NCBI RefSeq assembly: GCF_030247195.1
Contig: NC_080671.1
Span: forward strand, 412,930,044 to 412,994,043
Reading direction: 5' to 3'
Source of the DNA: Topomyia yanbarensis
Taxonomy: Eukaryota; Arthropoda; Insecta; Diptera; Culicidae
Length of the DNA: 64,000 nt
The notes under the pieces are model-generated. The model made no database searches. It was not told the DNA's origin and saw only the letters and a program-made list of their open reading frames with translations. This document shows, piece by piece, positions 47,790 through 58,539 of the stretch. Every line of letters starts with the position of its first letter. Position 1 is the stretch's first letter. A program made the translations under genes and the position numbers.

Positions 47790-50745
47790 GCCGTGCCCGT
47801 CGTCCGTTGCTCGGTTCGCCAGATTACCTGTAGCCTACTGGCAATCTGGATGGTAGCAGCCGAGACTGCGTTCCACTTCTCCACCGTTTGACACATCCGC
47901 TGGATAAGGGTATCCGGGGTTGTGTCCCAGCCACAGACGTCAAGCATTGCTCTTCTTTCGACGTCGAACCGATGACATACGAACAGTATGTGTTCGGCAG
48001 TTTCATCTACACCTGGGCAGTCTGGGCAGACTGGGACCTCCGCGTGTCCGAACCTGTGGAGGTACTGACGGAAACAGCCATGGCCTGACAGGAATTGTGT
48101 CAGGTGGAAGTGAACTTCCCCACCCAGCTCGATATGCTAGGTACCAGCCGGTGGGTCCACCTACCTTTCGAGGAGTTGTCCCACTCACGCTGCCATCTGG
48201 CGACCGAGGTCACCCTGGTGCGCTCGCGGGCTCCCCTATTTCCACGTAGCTCAAAGCACTCCTCATCTTCCCGAATGACCAGCCCGACTGGCATCATGCT
48301 CGCTATCACGCAGGATGCATCGTGTGATACCGTGCGGTAGGCAGATATCACTCTGAGGCACATCACGCGGTAGGTGCTCTCCAGTTTCTGTAGGTAACTG
48401 GTTACCCTCAGTGCTCTTGACCATGACGGGCCGCCGTACCTGAGGATAGATACGGCAACGCCTGCCAGTAACCTACGTCTACTGGCGCACACCTTTGAGC
48501 TGTTGGACATCATTCTCGATAGTGCCGCAACAGCAGTCGACGCTCTCTTGCACGTATAGTTGACATGGCTGCCGAAGGTCAGCTTGTCGTCTATAATGAC
48601 TCCGAGAGACTTCAGACTTCGCTGTGAAGTGATCGCGACTTCTCCCACATGGATAACTGCATGTTGTGCCGACTTGCGGTTGTTGACGATAACTACCTCC
48701 GTCTTATGATGAGCGAGCTCCAGGCCTCTCGCGCTCATCCATTCCTCCACCGTGCTAATCGCGTGTTCTGCGGTTAGTTCTACCTCAGGAATTGACTCCC
48801 CGTAGACCTCCAAGGTTACGTCGTCGGCAAAGCCGACGATCTTGACCCCAGGAGGGAACTTCAGTCTCAGAACCCCGTCATACATGAGGTTCCATAGCAC
48901 CGGGCCTAGGATCGAGCCCTGCGGGACTCCGGCGGTAATCGGAACCCTTTTCTGACCGGCATCGGTCTCGTATAGCAGTACGCGGTTTTGGAAGTAACTT
49001 TCCAGGATCCGGTACAGACCCACCGGTAGGCTAAGCCGGTGTAACGAGAGCGCGATGGCATCCCAGCTTGCGCTGTTGAATGCGTTCTTCACGTCAAGTG
49101 TCACTAACGCACAGTATCGAATACCTCGCCTTTTTCGTTGGATCGCTATCTCGGCAGTATTTATCACTGAGTTGAGAGCGTCCACTGTGGACTTACCCTT
49201 CCGAAAGCCAAACTGGTTGCTTGACAGACCGTCCGTACCTTCCGCGTACGGGGTGAGCCTGTTGAGGATGATCCTCTCAAGCAGTTTGCCAGTCGTGTCT
49301 ATCAGACAGATTGGTCTGTACGCCGATGGGTCGCCTGGCGGCTTCCCGGGCTTCGGCAACAGCACCAGTTTCTGCCTTTTCCATCTATCGGGGAAACGGC
49401 ACTCGTCAAGGCATCTCTGCATAGCTAGCCTGAACATGTTCGGGTTCGCTATGATCGCTGCCTTGAGAGCGTTGTTTGGAACTCCATCCGGCCCTGGAGC
49501 TTTGTTCATTGCTAGGGATTTAGCCACTGCGAGTAGTTCTTCATTCGTCACTGGAACCACCATTTCGACCGTGCCCGCACTGTCTCGTAGTGCAGGTGGC
49601 CAGGGGCTTGTGGCTCGAGACGGGAAGAGTACTTCGATAATCGTTGCCAACCGGTCCGGAGACCGTTCTGGGGGTGAGGAGCCCCCTTTGGTCTTGGCCA
49701 TCACAATCCGGTAGGCGTCACCCCACGGATTCGCGTTGGCACTCTCACACAGGTGGTCGAAGCACGCTCTCTTGCTGCTTTTAATAGCCTTGTTAAGGGC
49801 TAATTTCGCAGCTCGAAACACTTCACGGCGGTTCTCTCTTGCATCCTCGGTGCGAGCTCTTTGCATCCTACGTCTAGCTCTGAGACAGGCTGACCGTAGA
49901 GCTGCAATCTCGGCACTCCACCAGTATACCGGGCATCTACCGTTTCTTGGCAGTGTTTTTCTCGGCATAGTGGCGTCGCACGCGCGTGATAGAACAGCTA
50001 CCAGCGCATCCCCGCTTAGACTGTCGGTGTTGGCCTCCAGTCCCAGGGCCGCGGTGAAAGCTTCGCTGTCGAAGTGATTGGACTTCCACCCGCGTACCTG
50101 ACAGGGATCTCCCGCCCTCGGATGCTGCACACCATAGTTGATCTTAAAGCGGATTGCTAAATGATCGCTATGGGTGTAGCCTTCGTCTACCCTCCATTCC
50201 ATGCCTGGAGCCAGACTCGGGCTGGCAAAGGTCAAATCAATCCACGCCTCCACTCCGTTTCTACGGAATGTACTAGCGGAGCCATCATTAGCTAGCACAG
50301 TATCGAGTTTCGCAAACGCTTCCATTAGCGCTTGACCCCTGCTATTTGTACAGCGGCTGCCCCACTCCACTGCCCAAGCGTTGAAGTCTCCCGCTATTAC
50401 TACCGGTTTCCGGCCCACGAGGTCCGACGAGAGCCTGTCGATCATCTAGTAGAACTGTTCTATTGGCCACCTTGGTGGGGCGTAGCAGCTGCAATAGAAC
50501 ACACCATTGATCTTGGCAATCGCCACACCCTCGGCGGAGGGGTGTATTACCTCTTGAACCGGGAACCTTCCCGTTGTACAGATTGCCACCATTCCAGACC
50601 CGTCCGACACCCAATTGCCGTTGCCGGCAGGGATGCTGTACGGGTCTGATAAGAGGGCGACATCTGTCCTCGACTCCGAGACCGACTGCCACAGCAGCTG
50701 TTGGGCTGCTGCACAATGGTTATGATTTAGCTGTGTGACTCTCAC
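47790..50745 (-). pseudogene. R1-clade ORF2 (endonuclease, reverse transcriptase, zinc end), two lesions
   Basis: The first 99 codons (50745-50449) hold the endonuclease start TQLNHNHCAAAQQLLWQS up to PRWPIEQF. A TAG at 50446-50448 follows where copy C has Gln. The next 781 codons are open (50445-48103). Counting from 50445, they carry IAGDFNAW (17-24) and SDHLAIRF (93-100) of the APE domain, PKPGKPPGDPSAYRPI of the RT (365-380), motif A LDVKNAFN with Asp451, GVPQGSILGP (506-515) and GFADD (538-542). A 1-bp change in a C/G run near 48118 shifts the frame. The other frame continues with HFHLTQFLSGHGCFRQYLHR and a CPDCPGVDETAEHILFVC zinc motif to about 47810. The catalytic residues remain. Confidence 0.9.
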
Positions 50746-52226
50746 GGCTTCTTCTTATTTAACTCGCCGAAGGGACACGAAGGTCCACCCATAGCATGTT
50801 TATGGGCTTGCTTCTTAGCGGTGCAGATAAGGCACTTATATGCCTTAGTGCACCCCCGCTTTTTATGCCCCTCCTCGCCGCATCGACGACATAGCTTGCT
50901 CCTGTCTATGCCTTTGCATTCGTATGCTTTGTGGCCGGATTCTAGGCACCGATAGCACCTGTCCACTGAAGGCGGCTGGGGTATACTAATAGGGCATACC
51001 GACCAGCCGATCTTCAGCTTCCCTTTCTCGGTTACCTTTTTGGCATCCGCATTCAGTAGCCTGAGGTAGGCTACTTGGGTGCCAGAGGGTCCGTCCCTCA
51101 ATCGCACAGAGGCCCGCTCGATTGTGACGCCGCAGTGCTCCTTGACGGCTGCGACGACGTCTTCTGCGGTCGTGAACTCGTCCAAGTGCTTGCACTGTAG
51201 AGTTGTTTCCGCACCTAGCGACCTGATTTGGGCGCCCTCACCAAGGACCTCTTGGGCCAAGGCCTTATATACTGCACTTGATTGTGCGCCTCGCTTCAGC
51301 ACCAGGAGCATCTCTCCCGTGTTGGTGCGTCTTACGCTACGCACATCCTGCCCAAGGGCCGAGAGACTTTCGGCCGCCTTCATCGATTTAAGGACATCGG
51401 CGTATTTGTCCTTGTCGGTTTTTAACCACAAGGCTTCGCCTCTGTCCTTGGCCTTCCTCGCAGGCCGCGGTACCTCCGGTTTCGGTGCCGGCTTTTTCTT
51501 GGTAACCAGCGTCCAGGGGTTTGAGCCCCCCTGCCCCGGTCGTGCCGGGTTGCTGGTACCATCGCTCTCCACAGCGAGGTCACTCTCGCCCTCGCTTACC
51601 TCACCCAGGCGGCGTTTGACCTTGACGGTTGCACGCCGAGTGGTGTCGGTTTTGGCACCCTCGCCTGGCGACTTCCTAGGGCGCTTCGCATTCGATGCCG
51701 TCTTGCGATTGCCCTTTCCCTTTCCCTTCGAGGGGAACTCAGTCGCCGCTCCGATCGACGTGGCTGCTCCGTAGAAGGTAAAGGCCACTGTCTGTGAACC
51801 TCTATCGACCTTCTCTCTTTCCTCCCTATTGGAGGCCACTGTCTGGGTTTCTCTGTCGGGCCTCTCCCGACATTCCACCCTCTCAACATAGGCCTGCTGT
51901 TCGTGTCTTGCGACACGAACAGCTTTCCGGAGCTCCAGAAGGCTCAACTTCAACTCCTTGGCTATGTTCTGCTTTGCGCTAGCGAAGTCGATTATAGAAT
52001 CGAGTTGCTTCGCTACTTTGCGCATCGCAGCTATTGGCCCCTCCGATGCATTGGTAGGGTTATTGCCTACCGCCGCTGGGGGGTCACTGGTGCTTTCGGA
52101 TGCAGCACTCATCGCTCCACTACTCTCCCCACGGGGGGGAGACCTCGCCAAACCACCTCTTGCGAAGGGGTTTGGTACCTCCGTCTGTTTGTTTTTATTT
52201 TTGTTCAACTCCATGTATAGTCCCAC
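50742..52226 (-). CDS. R1-clade ORF1, gag-like RNA-binding protein (494 codons), intact
   Basis: This protein coats the element's RNA and goes with it to the nucleus; the role is known from R1-type elements. The frame opens at ATG 52226 (a second Met follows at residue 5) and runs unbroken to TGA at 50742. The N-terminus is Ser/Pro-rich. Residues about 65-115 look helical and could form a coiled coil (AMRKVAKQLDSIIDF), and a Lys/Arg-rich stretch (about 165-260) suits RNA binding. The core about 265-395 includes GEMLLVLKRGAQSSAVYKA. The zinc knuckles are CYRCLESGHKAYEC (424-437), CRRCGEEGHKKRGC (446-459) and a third CLIC...CPF motif (465-485). The stop overlaps the ORF2 start (GTGA at 50745-50742), which suggests termination-reinitiation. 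It is the best-preserved TE protein of the window. Confidence 0.9.
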   Translation of the reverse strand: MGLYMELNKNKNKQTEVPNPFARGGLARSPPRGESSGAMSAASESTSDPPAAVGNNPTNASEGPIAAMRKVAKQLDSIIDFASAKQNIAKELKLSLLELRKAVRVARHEQQAYVERVECRERPDRETQTVASNREEREKVDRGSQTVAFTFYGAATSIGAATEFPSKGKGKGNRKTASNAKRPRKSPGEGAKTDTTRRATVKVKRRLGEVSEGESDLAVESDGTSNPARPGQGGSNPWTLVTKKKPAPKPEVPRPARKAKDRGEALWLKTDKDKYADVLKSMKAAESLSALGQDVRSVRRTNTGEMLLVLKRGAQSSAVYKALAQEVLGEGAQIRSLGAETTLQCKHLDEFTTAEDVVAAVKEHCGVTIERASVRLRDGPSGTQVAYLRLLNADAKKVTEKGKLKIGWSVCPISIPQPPSVDRCYRCLESGHKAYECKGIDRSKLCRRCGEEGHKKRGCTKAYKCLICTAKKQAHKHAMGGPSCPFGELNKKKP

Positions 52227-52564
52227 GAGTAGCGCGAGAAATATATGTCCGCCACGCCAGAGCTCCGCATTAGCGTGGTAAGGGACGCTTACTGTGGGGG
52301 TTGCCCAGGTACCCCACAGGCTCCGTTAACGATCGAGCATCTTTTTCACCCCCTCGATCACTCATCCCTCGGCACGGGTCGCTTCACGCCTTGGAATTGG
52401 GGTTATGCCCTACCTTGCTTTACGTGGTGATCTCGGCCCGGATCATCACAACCATCCTCCTTTACCAGGGCTTTGGACCTGTAGCTCTGGTTCTCAATAG
52501 TTCCATGTACGTATGTTATTACAGACGTGCTACTATTGAGATCCGTCATTCGCTAGCGGAGTCC
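52227..52564 (-). other. 5' UTR of R1 copy B
   Basis: It closely parallels 54330-54664 (copy C): ctactattgagatccg, ccagggctttggacctgtag, cctcgatcactcatccctcg and ggacgcttactgtgggggtt all recur. The internal promoter of R1-type elements would lie here. The start coordinate is inferred from the point where the two copies stop matching. Confidence 0.8.
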
Positions 52565-52986
52565 ATTGGCGCTTGGCCCCAGCTATTTGTACAGCGGCTG
52601 CCCCACTCCACTGCCCAAGCGTTAAAGTCTCCCGCTATAACTACCGGTTTCCGGCCCACTAGATCTGATGAGAGCCTGTCGATCATCTGGTTGAATTGTT
52701 CTATGGGCCACCTTGGTGGAGCGTAGCAGCTACAATAGAACACACCATTGATCTTGGCAATCGCAACACCCTCGGCGGAGGAGTGTATTACCTCTTGAAC
52801 CGGGAACTGTCCCGTTGTACAGATTGCCACCATCCCAGGCCCGTCCGTCACCCAATTGCCGTTGCCGGCAGGGATGTTGTACGGGTATGACAGGCGGGCG
52901 ACATCTGTCCTCGACTTCGAGACCGACTGCCACAGCAGCTGTTGGGCTGCTGCACAATGGTTAAGATTTAGCTGTGTGACGATCAC
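52565..52986 (-). pseudogene. R1-clade ORF2 N-terminal fragment, copy C
   Basis: The endonuclease start is open: TQLNLNHCAAAQQLLWQSV, then FYCSCYAPPRWPIEQFNQM and VIAGDFNAWAVEWGSRC. Here the Gln codon that is a stop in copy B is intact. After QAPM the frame runs into the 5' end of copy B (DSASE and stop). Confidence 0.85.
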
Positions 52987-54329
52987 GGCTTCTTCTTATT
53001 TGCCTCACCGAAGGGACACGAAGGTCCGCCCATAGCATGGTTACGGGCTTGCTTCTTAGAGGTGCAGAAAAGGCATTCATGCGCCTGCAGCCCCGCTCCT
53101 TATGCCCCTCCTCGCCGCAGCGACGACATAGTTTGCTCCTGTCAGTGCCCTTACATTCGTAAGATTTATGGCCGGACTCAAGGCACCGATAGCACCTATC
53201 CACTGAAGGCGGCTGGGGTATGCTAATTGCGATTATTACGTCGCATTACTCCTTGACGGCTGCGACGACATCGTCTGTGGTCGTGAACTCGTCCAGATGC
53301 TTGCACTGGAGAGTCATTTCCGCCCCTAACGACCTGACCTGGGCGCCTTCACCCAGGACCTCTTGGGCCAAGGCCTTGTACACTGCACTAGATTGTGCGC
53401 CTCGCTTCAACACCAGAAGCATTTCGCCTGTGTTGGGCGTCTCACGCTGCGCACGTCTTGCCCGAGGGCCGAGAGGCTTTCGACCGCCCTCATCGACTTT
53501 AGGACGTCGGTGTATTTGTCCTTGTCGGTTTTTAACCACAAGGCCTCAACTCTGTCCTTGATCTTCTTCGCGGGCCGCGGTACATCCGGTGTAGGTGCCG
53601 GCTTCTTCTTGGTAACCAATGTCCAGGGGTTTACGCCACCCTGCCCCGGTTGCACCGAGTTGCTGGTACCTTCTCTCTGCCCAGCGGGGTCATTCTCGCC
53701 CCAGTTTACCTCGACCAAACGGCGTTTGGCCGTGACGGTTACACGGTTTTTTCACCCTCGCCTGGTGACCTCCTATAACGCTTAGCGTTCGACGCCGTCT
53801 TGCGCTTGCCCTTGCCTTTGCCCTTCGAGGGGAACTCAGCTGCCGCTTCGAGCGACATGGCTGCTCCATAGAAGGGGAAGGGGAGGGCCCCTGTCTGAGT
53901 ACCTATGTCGGCCTTCTCTCTTCCCTCCCTCTTGGAGGCCGCTGTCTGGGTTCCTCTGTCGGACTTCTCCCTACATTCCACCCTCTTGGCGTAAGCCTGC
54001 TGTTCCTGTCTTGCGACACGAACAGCCTTCCGGAGCACCAGCAGGCTCTGTTTCAGCTCCTTGCTGATATTTTGCTTCGCGCTAGTGAACTCGATTATTG
54101 CATCGAGCTGCTCCACCACTTTTCGCATCGCGGTTAGTGGCCCGTCCAGCGCATTGGTAGGGCTATTTTCTACCACTGCTGGGGGGTCACTGGTGCTGTC
54201 GGATGCAGCCCCCGTCACTCCACTACTCTCCCCACTGGGGGGAGACCTCATCAAGATACCTCTAGCAAAGGGGTTCGGCACCCCCGTTTTTTGGTTTTTG
54301 TTGTTTTTCACGTCGCTCATTGATCCCAC
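52983..54329 (-). pseudogene. R1-clade ORF1, copy C, broken
   Basis: The first 196 codons (54329-53739) are open and parallel copy B (PNPFARGILMRSPPSGESSG; ATG start MGSMSD). A frameshift with small deletion lies near 53740 and another near 53425. About 50 codons of the core, including KLKIGWSVCP, are lost near 53222-53245. The first two zinc knuckles remain (CYRCLESGHKSYEC and CRRCGEEGHKERGC), and the third is frameshifted near 53085. It cannot give a working protein. Confidence 0.85.
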
Positions 54330-55187
54330 GAGTCGCGCGAAAAAGAAAGGTGCGCAACGCCAGAGCTCCGTAGTAACGTGGTAAGGGACGCTTACTGTGG
54401 GGGTTGCCCAGGTACCCCACAGGCTCCGTTAACGATCGAGCATCTTTTTCACCACCTCGATCACTCATCCCTCGGCACGGGTCGCTTCACGCCTTGGACT
54501 TGGGGTTATGACCTATTTTGCTTTACGTGGGGGCCGCAGCCCAGATCATCACAACCATTCTCATTTACCAGGGCTTTGGACCTGTAGCTCTGGTTCTCAA
54601 TAGTTCCAAGTGCGTAGGTTATTACAGACATGCTACTATTGAGATCCGCCATTCGTTAGCGGAGTGCGCAAACTTGCAAGTCATTATTTTGAAAATCTGT
54701 AAAAAATAGAAAATAAAATTAAATTAATTGAATAAATGATTAAAAACAATTAAATAATACTAATTGATACTTACGTAGTAAAACAACCGGTATTCAAACT
54801 GGTATTGTCACGAGCCATTAATAACTTTCTCTGGTGATTTTAGAGCGACATGTAGTTTTTTACAAAGTTGTATACAATGCAATTGTTCATCAGGTTCTCA
54901 CTTTTGGTAATATTTGATCGTCTAATGTATTACCTAGGGGCAAAAATGTGAACCAGTTTCATTGAAAAACCTAAGTTTTCATACAAAAAAACTTTAAAGT
55001 AAAAAGTTGTTCTGGAGCCCTCGACAGAATATTTTAATTTTACTTTCAAATGAAAGGGAAAAGCTCACATGCTGAAGTTTGGGCGATGCCGATTTTTTTC
55101 GAATAGATTTGTTCTACCTAACACACCGTGAGTCAATTACCCCTCGAGACCATTGACCAACTACCCTGTACATACAAAAAATATTCA

Positions 55188-55235
55188 TATACCCCCCCCC
55201 CCTGCCTTCCGAAAAATTTTCTTGTTACGCTACTG
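55188..55235. mobile_element. Relic hAT-like right end with C run
   Basis: A run of C (about 55190-55202), then gccttccgaaaaattttctt and gttacgctactg, resembles the right end at 42020-42049 (C run then gctacgccact). The left partner is not certain; tagtggcgtagtaac at 44998 is a candidate. Confidence 0.4.
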
Positions 55236-57185
55236 GTAGATGGTTTACGTGCGATTTGATTTCGGTAATAGGAATTTTGTAAATTTTATTAGATACTTCC
55301 GCACCAATTTTCGGTTTTATTTTCGGTGCTTCGTGTTCTTTTGGTTCATTTTTATTACCGATTTTGAATTGAATTAGGCAGATAGATTCTTGTTGTAGAA
55401 TTTCAATACTCATCGCAGGCCGTTGTACATCCTTATTATCTTCCGCCAAATTAAGGGCTTATTTCAACGCACTATGCGGCCCCGTTCAAGTGACAGCACG
55501 GATCAGAACTTTGCTCAGGCATCAGCGAAGAACTTTTAATTGAAAATGTTCTGCTGCAAAGCTGCCATACTTCCTTGCATCATCGTTGAATAAAACGACA
55601 TTGTTCTGCTAACTGAAGAGTGCGCTGGGTACTGACAGATAATTAATTAGTCTGTTCCGGTGCCATCGTGGTAATAAAGATGACATGAAATTTTTGAGAT
55701 ATGAGTAGTTTTGGAGCTAAAATAATCATCAATTCTACAAATTGGGAATAAATTTTCTAGAAGGATTATCGAGTTTAAGAATGAATACCCGCTGGCGTAG
55801 ATCCAATGGATGTTTAGGAGTCATTACTCAAAGCTTCCAGTTTCTTGGTATTCTCCAGAGCTAATCTTTATACATGCAACAATGTTCGGATCATCTTTAC
55901 CTGGCATGGGCAAGTACACAATTGAAATTAGGTGCTCCAGGGTTGGCATGAATAAATACGAGTATAATGGAACACTGACCAGTAGAAATAGGAGAATTTC
56001 TCTATTTGCATCCTATTATGTAGGGTGACACACTATTTTAATAAATATTTAACCTACAGTCGATTAATTACGATTTCGTTTTGTTGTATTGCTTAGAGTC
56101 CTGGTTAATTTTGGGGCAGCGAAACCTTGAATCGAGCGCCACAATTTATATCCTATCAGCTCAGCATAAAAATTAAAACCAAAACAGTTAAATCGAATGA
56201 ACACGAAATAGACTTAACACCCTACCGAGTACTACGTACCTACCCAGGTCAGTCGTCGACCGACGGAAGGCTCTGCTCGAAACAATTGTTTTTATGAGCA
56301 GTGTCAGTCTAAATGAAAATTTATTTATTTACGATGACCGGTCGAGACCTTAGAGAAAACAAACGTTCGCCCAGTTTGTGAGTGGAAAGCAATTCTGGAA
56401 ATGAGGAAAGTTATATAATTTATTGTGAAACATTGTCCTGTGAGTTTCTGCTTTGTTAAGGATTCCCCAAGCTGCATTAGGATTCACTTTAGTGGTTTCT
56501 GTCATGCATCAAATTTCCATACGTGACCAGTTAACGAGCATTTTACAGTAGAAGGTAAAATAACAAGGCTTACAAGTTTGAAGACGGGAACAAATTTGAA
56601 TTTAATTGTTTCTTTAACTGTTTAATTTATGCATTTTAGATTGAAATACAAATTAAGAAACTATTGATTATTCCGTTTTGTGAAAATAAGCACTTGGTGT
56701 TCTTTTTGCGATCATGATCTTATCTAAAATAGAAACGTTGAAAAAGAACACCGAAAGGTTTTGTACTATAAATCAAATCAAGCTGCTGATTAGTTTACAA
56801 CCATGAAAACCCACTCCAAGAAACGCTAAATTAGTTAAATTAGTAACATAAGCTTCTGCTCCAAGAAACACCCGCTGCGAAGCACAGTTCAAGAGGATAC
56901 ATTCTTGACAACAAAAATTGTGTCAAACAAGAGCTTCACGGTTTCGTTACACTTTTCAACAAACAAACTTGCCAAATCCACACCGCTTGAAAATCAACCG
57001 GATCCTACCTTGGCAAAATTGTTCTTCCCTTGCTGTATATGTATCGTTCTTTCCAAACACTAAACGGGGCGCGTTAATCCGGGGAAGTTATTTCAAGGTG
57101 CAGATTCCACTGAAAGTATCACATTCCGGTGGCTGCCAAAACTTTCCTTCCTGTTTCGGGCGCGATACAACCTAAGCACACCTAC

Positions 57186-57212
57186 AGACACATACATACA
57201 CACACACATATC
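57186..57212. repeat. CA-type microsatellite
   Basis: gacacatacatacacacaca and cacatatccacatg form an imperfect CA run. A similar GT run lies at 57580-57600. Confidence 0.7.
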
Positions 57213-58539
57213 CACATGCGCGCCGGGGCGAGATGGGAAGCTCGTCAAGGATTACTCTTTGAAATGTGATACGGTAAACAGACACTGCACACACGGCTTT
57301 CGCGTAGTTCGGGAACGATCCGTCGGCGTTGGCGGTTATGGTGGAGGTGGAGAGATGGCAATGGTGGTTTCAGTCATCCAAACATGGATGGTATCATCTC
57401 GTCAGGGAATCCGATCTGGTGTTGTTGCACACCTATATGTAAATTGAAAAGCATGAATGCATTCGGTAGACCTTGCTGAAGTGGCGTGGCAGGTAGTTGT
57501 ACGGTTGCATTCAAAACTGTACAGAGATATCGTACAAAAATGTGGCAAAGTTCTCGGGAGAGGTGTATAACGGTAGAACAGGTATGTGTGTGTGTGGTGT
57601 GTGATGGTGTACAATACTGCTGGAAGGAAGTGCAAATATAATCCTTCCGAACAGGAGCTATCGATGCAGGTGGTTCGATCTGAGCACCAACGGGGAAGTT
57701 GAGGCGGGAGATGACAATCCTTTGGGATGGACTTTCGAATAAACATCATTTACACTTCTTGTATTGACCAAAGTCGAGTTGAACCATATCAAGAGCTTTT
57801 GGTTTCGTTTCGAAAGGCATCTAATTTGGATTATCGTAGGACGTAGTCTTTGTTTTCGATATAGGTGTGCACTTTGCAAATTTAACAAAAATGATATGCA
57901 ATGAAAAGTGGGTAGGTTTTGAACACTTCTAATTTAACCAGCTCATCAGAAATTCTTCTATGAAAGGATTTCAATAGGTAAATAGATTTTTCTAATCATG
58001 ACACTGAATATTTAAATAATGTAAAAAAAATAGTCAAATACTGTATATACCAAATATACACGCGATGAATGCTCGTGATGTTTCGCTTCCATACTTCCCG
58101 AAATTTTTTTTCCTTCGGCTTTATTTGGTTGGATCGCAAGCCTTTCGGCGTTAATGAGCCGGAGTATCAGTACAACAAATTAGAGTAAAACATAAACAAT
58201 ATAGGTGGTGGTCTGTGAGGCATTTCTTGAATCCAGATGGCGCATCCGCTTGTCGAATTGTCGTTCCTTTTTTTTCTTGACAGCTGTGGCAGTAACCGGT
58301 AGTCCATGGTGCTTGTTGGTAGTCCTTGCAATAGATCGCTCATTGGGTGGTTAATCGCAATTCCCTTATCCGCGCCGACGTCGAATCTCGTAAGAGATGG
58401 TGTATCTGCAACGAGGAAATCCCAGCTCTCGTTACAGTCAAAATGTCTGTAACGAGAACTGGGGAGAAGGGGTACTGGTGTAGATATCTGCTGATGAGGT
58501 GTATTACTTTGCTAAGTAGGAATTAGTATAAGAAAAATA

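Larger units (their letters stand above)
46800..52564 (-). mobile_element. R1-clade non-LTR retrotransposon, copy B, near full length
   Basis: The 5' end is set by comparison with copy C: both begin actccgct(a)rcgaatg. A 5' UTR of about 340 bp leads to ORF1 (52226-50742), which overlaps ORF2 by 4 bp (50745 to about 47790), then a 3' UTR of about 1 kb with repeats and a MITE. The UTR ends near 46800 with acaatggagaagacc and no clear poly-A. Only two lesions block ORF2 (a stop and a late frameshift), so it was active recently. It is much richer in GC than the host DNA. It does not sit in rDNA, so it is an R1-clade element without the 28S site. Confidence 0.9.
52565..54664 (-). mobile_element. 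R1-clade copy C, 5' complete, 3' truncated, abutting copy B
   Basis: Copy C starts at the same 5' word as copy B (minus strand from 54664) and runs through 5' UTR, a damaged ORF1 and the first third of the endonuclease. It stops inside SWGQAPM at 52565, exactly where the 5' end of copy B begins. No further part of C is found beyond copy B. So B did not simply insert into C; a head-to-tail junction was made by recombination, template switch or a deletion. Confidence 0.85.
54665..58106. other. 3.4 kb without a supported gene
   Basis: AT-rich single-copy-looking DNA. It holds a C homopolymer and a hAT-like end at 55188-55235, and CA-type repeats near 57186-57210 and 57585-57600. Small frames (55225-55449 minus, rich in Lys/Glu; 55810-56028 and 56918-57175 plus; 57402-57749 minus) have no domain and no neighbours that would support them. 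Confidence 0.4.

Noticed and set aside
49055..49714. 219-codon plus-strand frame, and others at 51079-51774 and 49736-50077
   Set aside because: These are antisense shadows of R1 ORF2 and ORF1, a GC-rich coding region open on both strands.
44998..55235. One 10-kb hAT element enclosing both R1 copies
   Set aside because: The ends tagtggcgtag and ctacgctactg-like words are inverted, but no 8-bp duplication or transposase was found; they may be unrelated relics.
55225..55449. 74-codon Lys/Glu-rich minus-strand frame
   Set aside because: Composition only; no motif, no neighbour gene, and it begins beside a relic transposon end.
57402..57749. 115-codon minus-strand frame with His/Thr run
   Set aside because: The His/Thr run comes from a GT/CA microsatellite and the rest has no recognisable domain.
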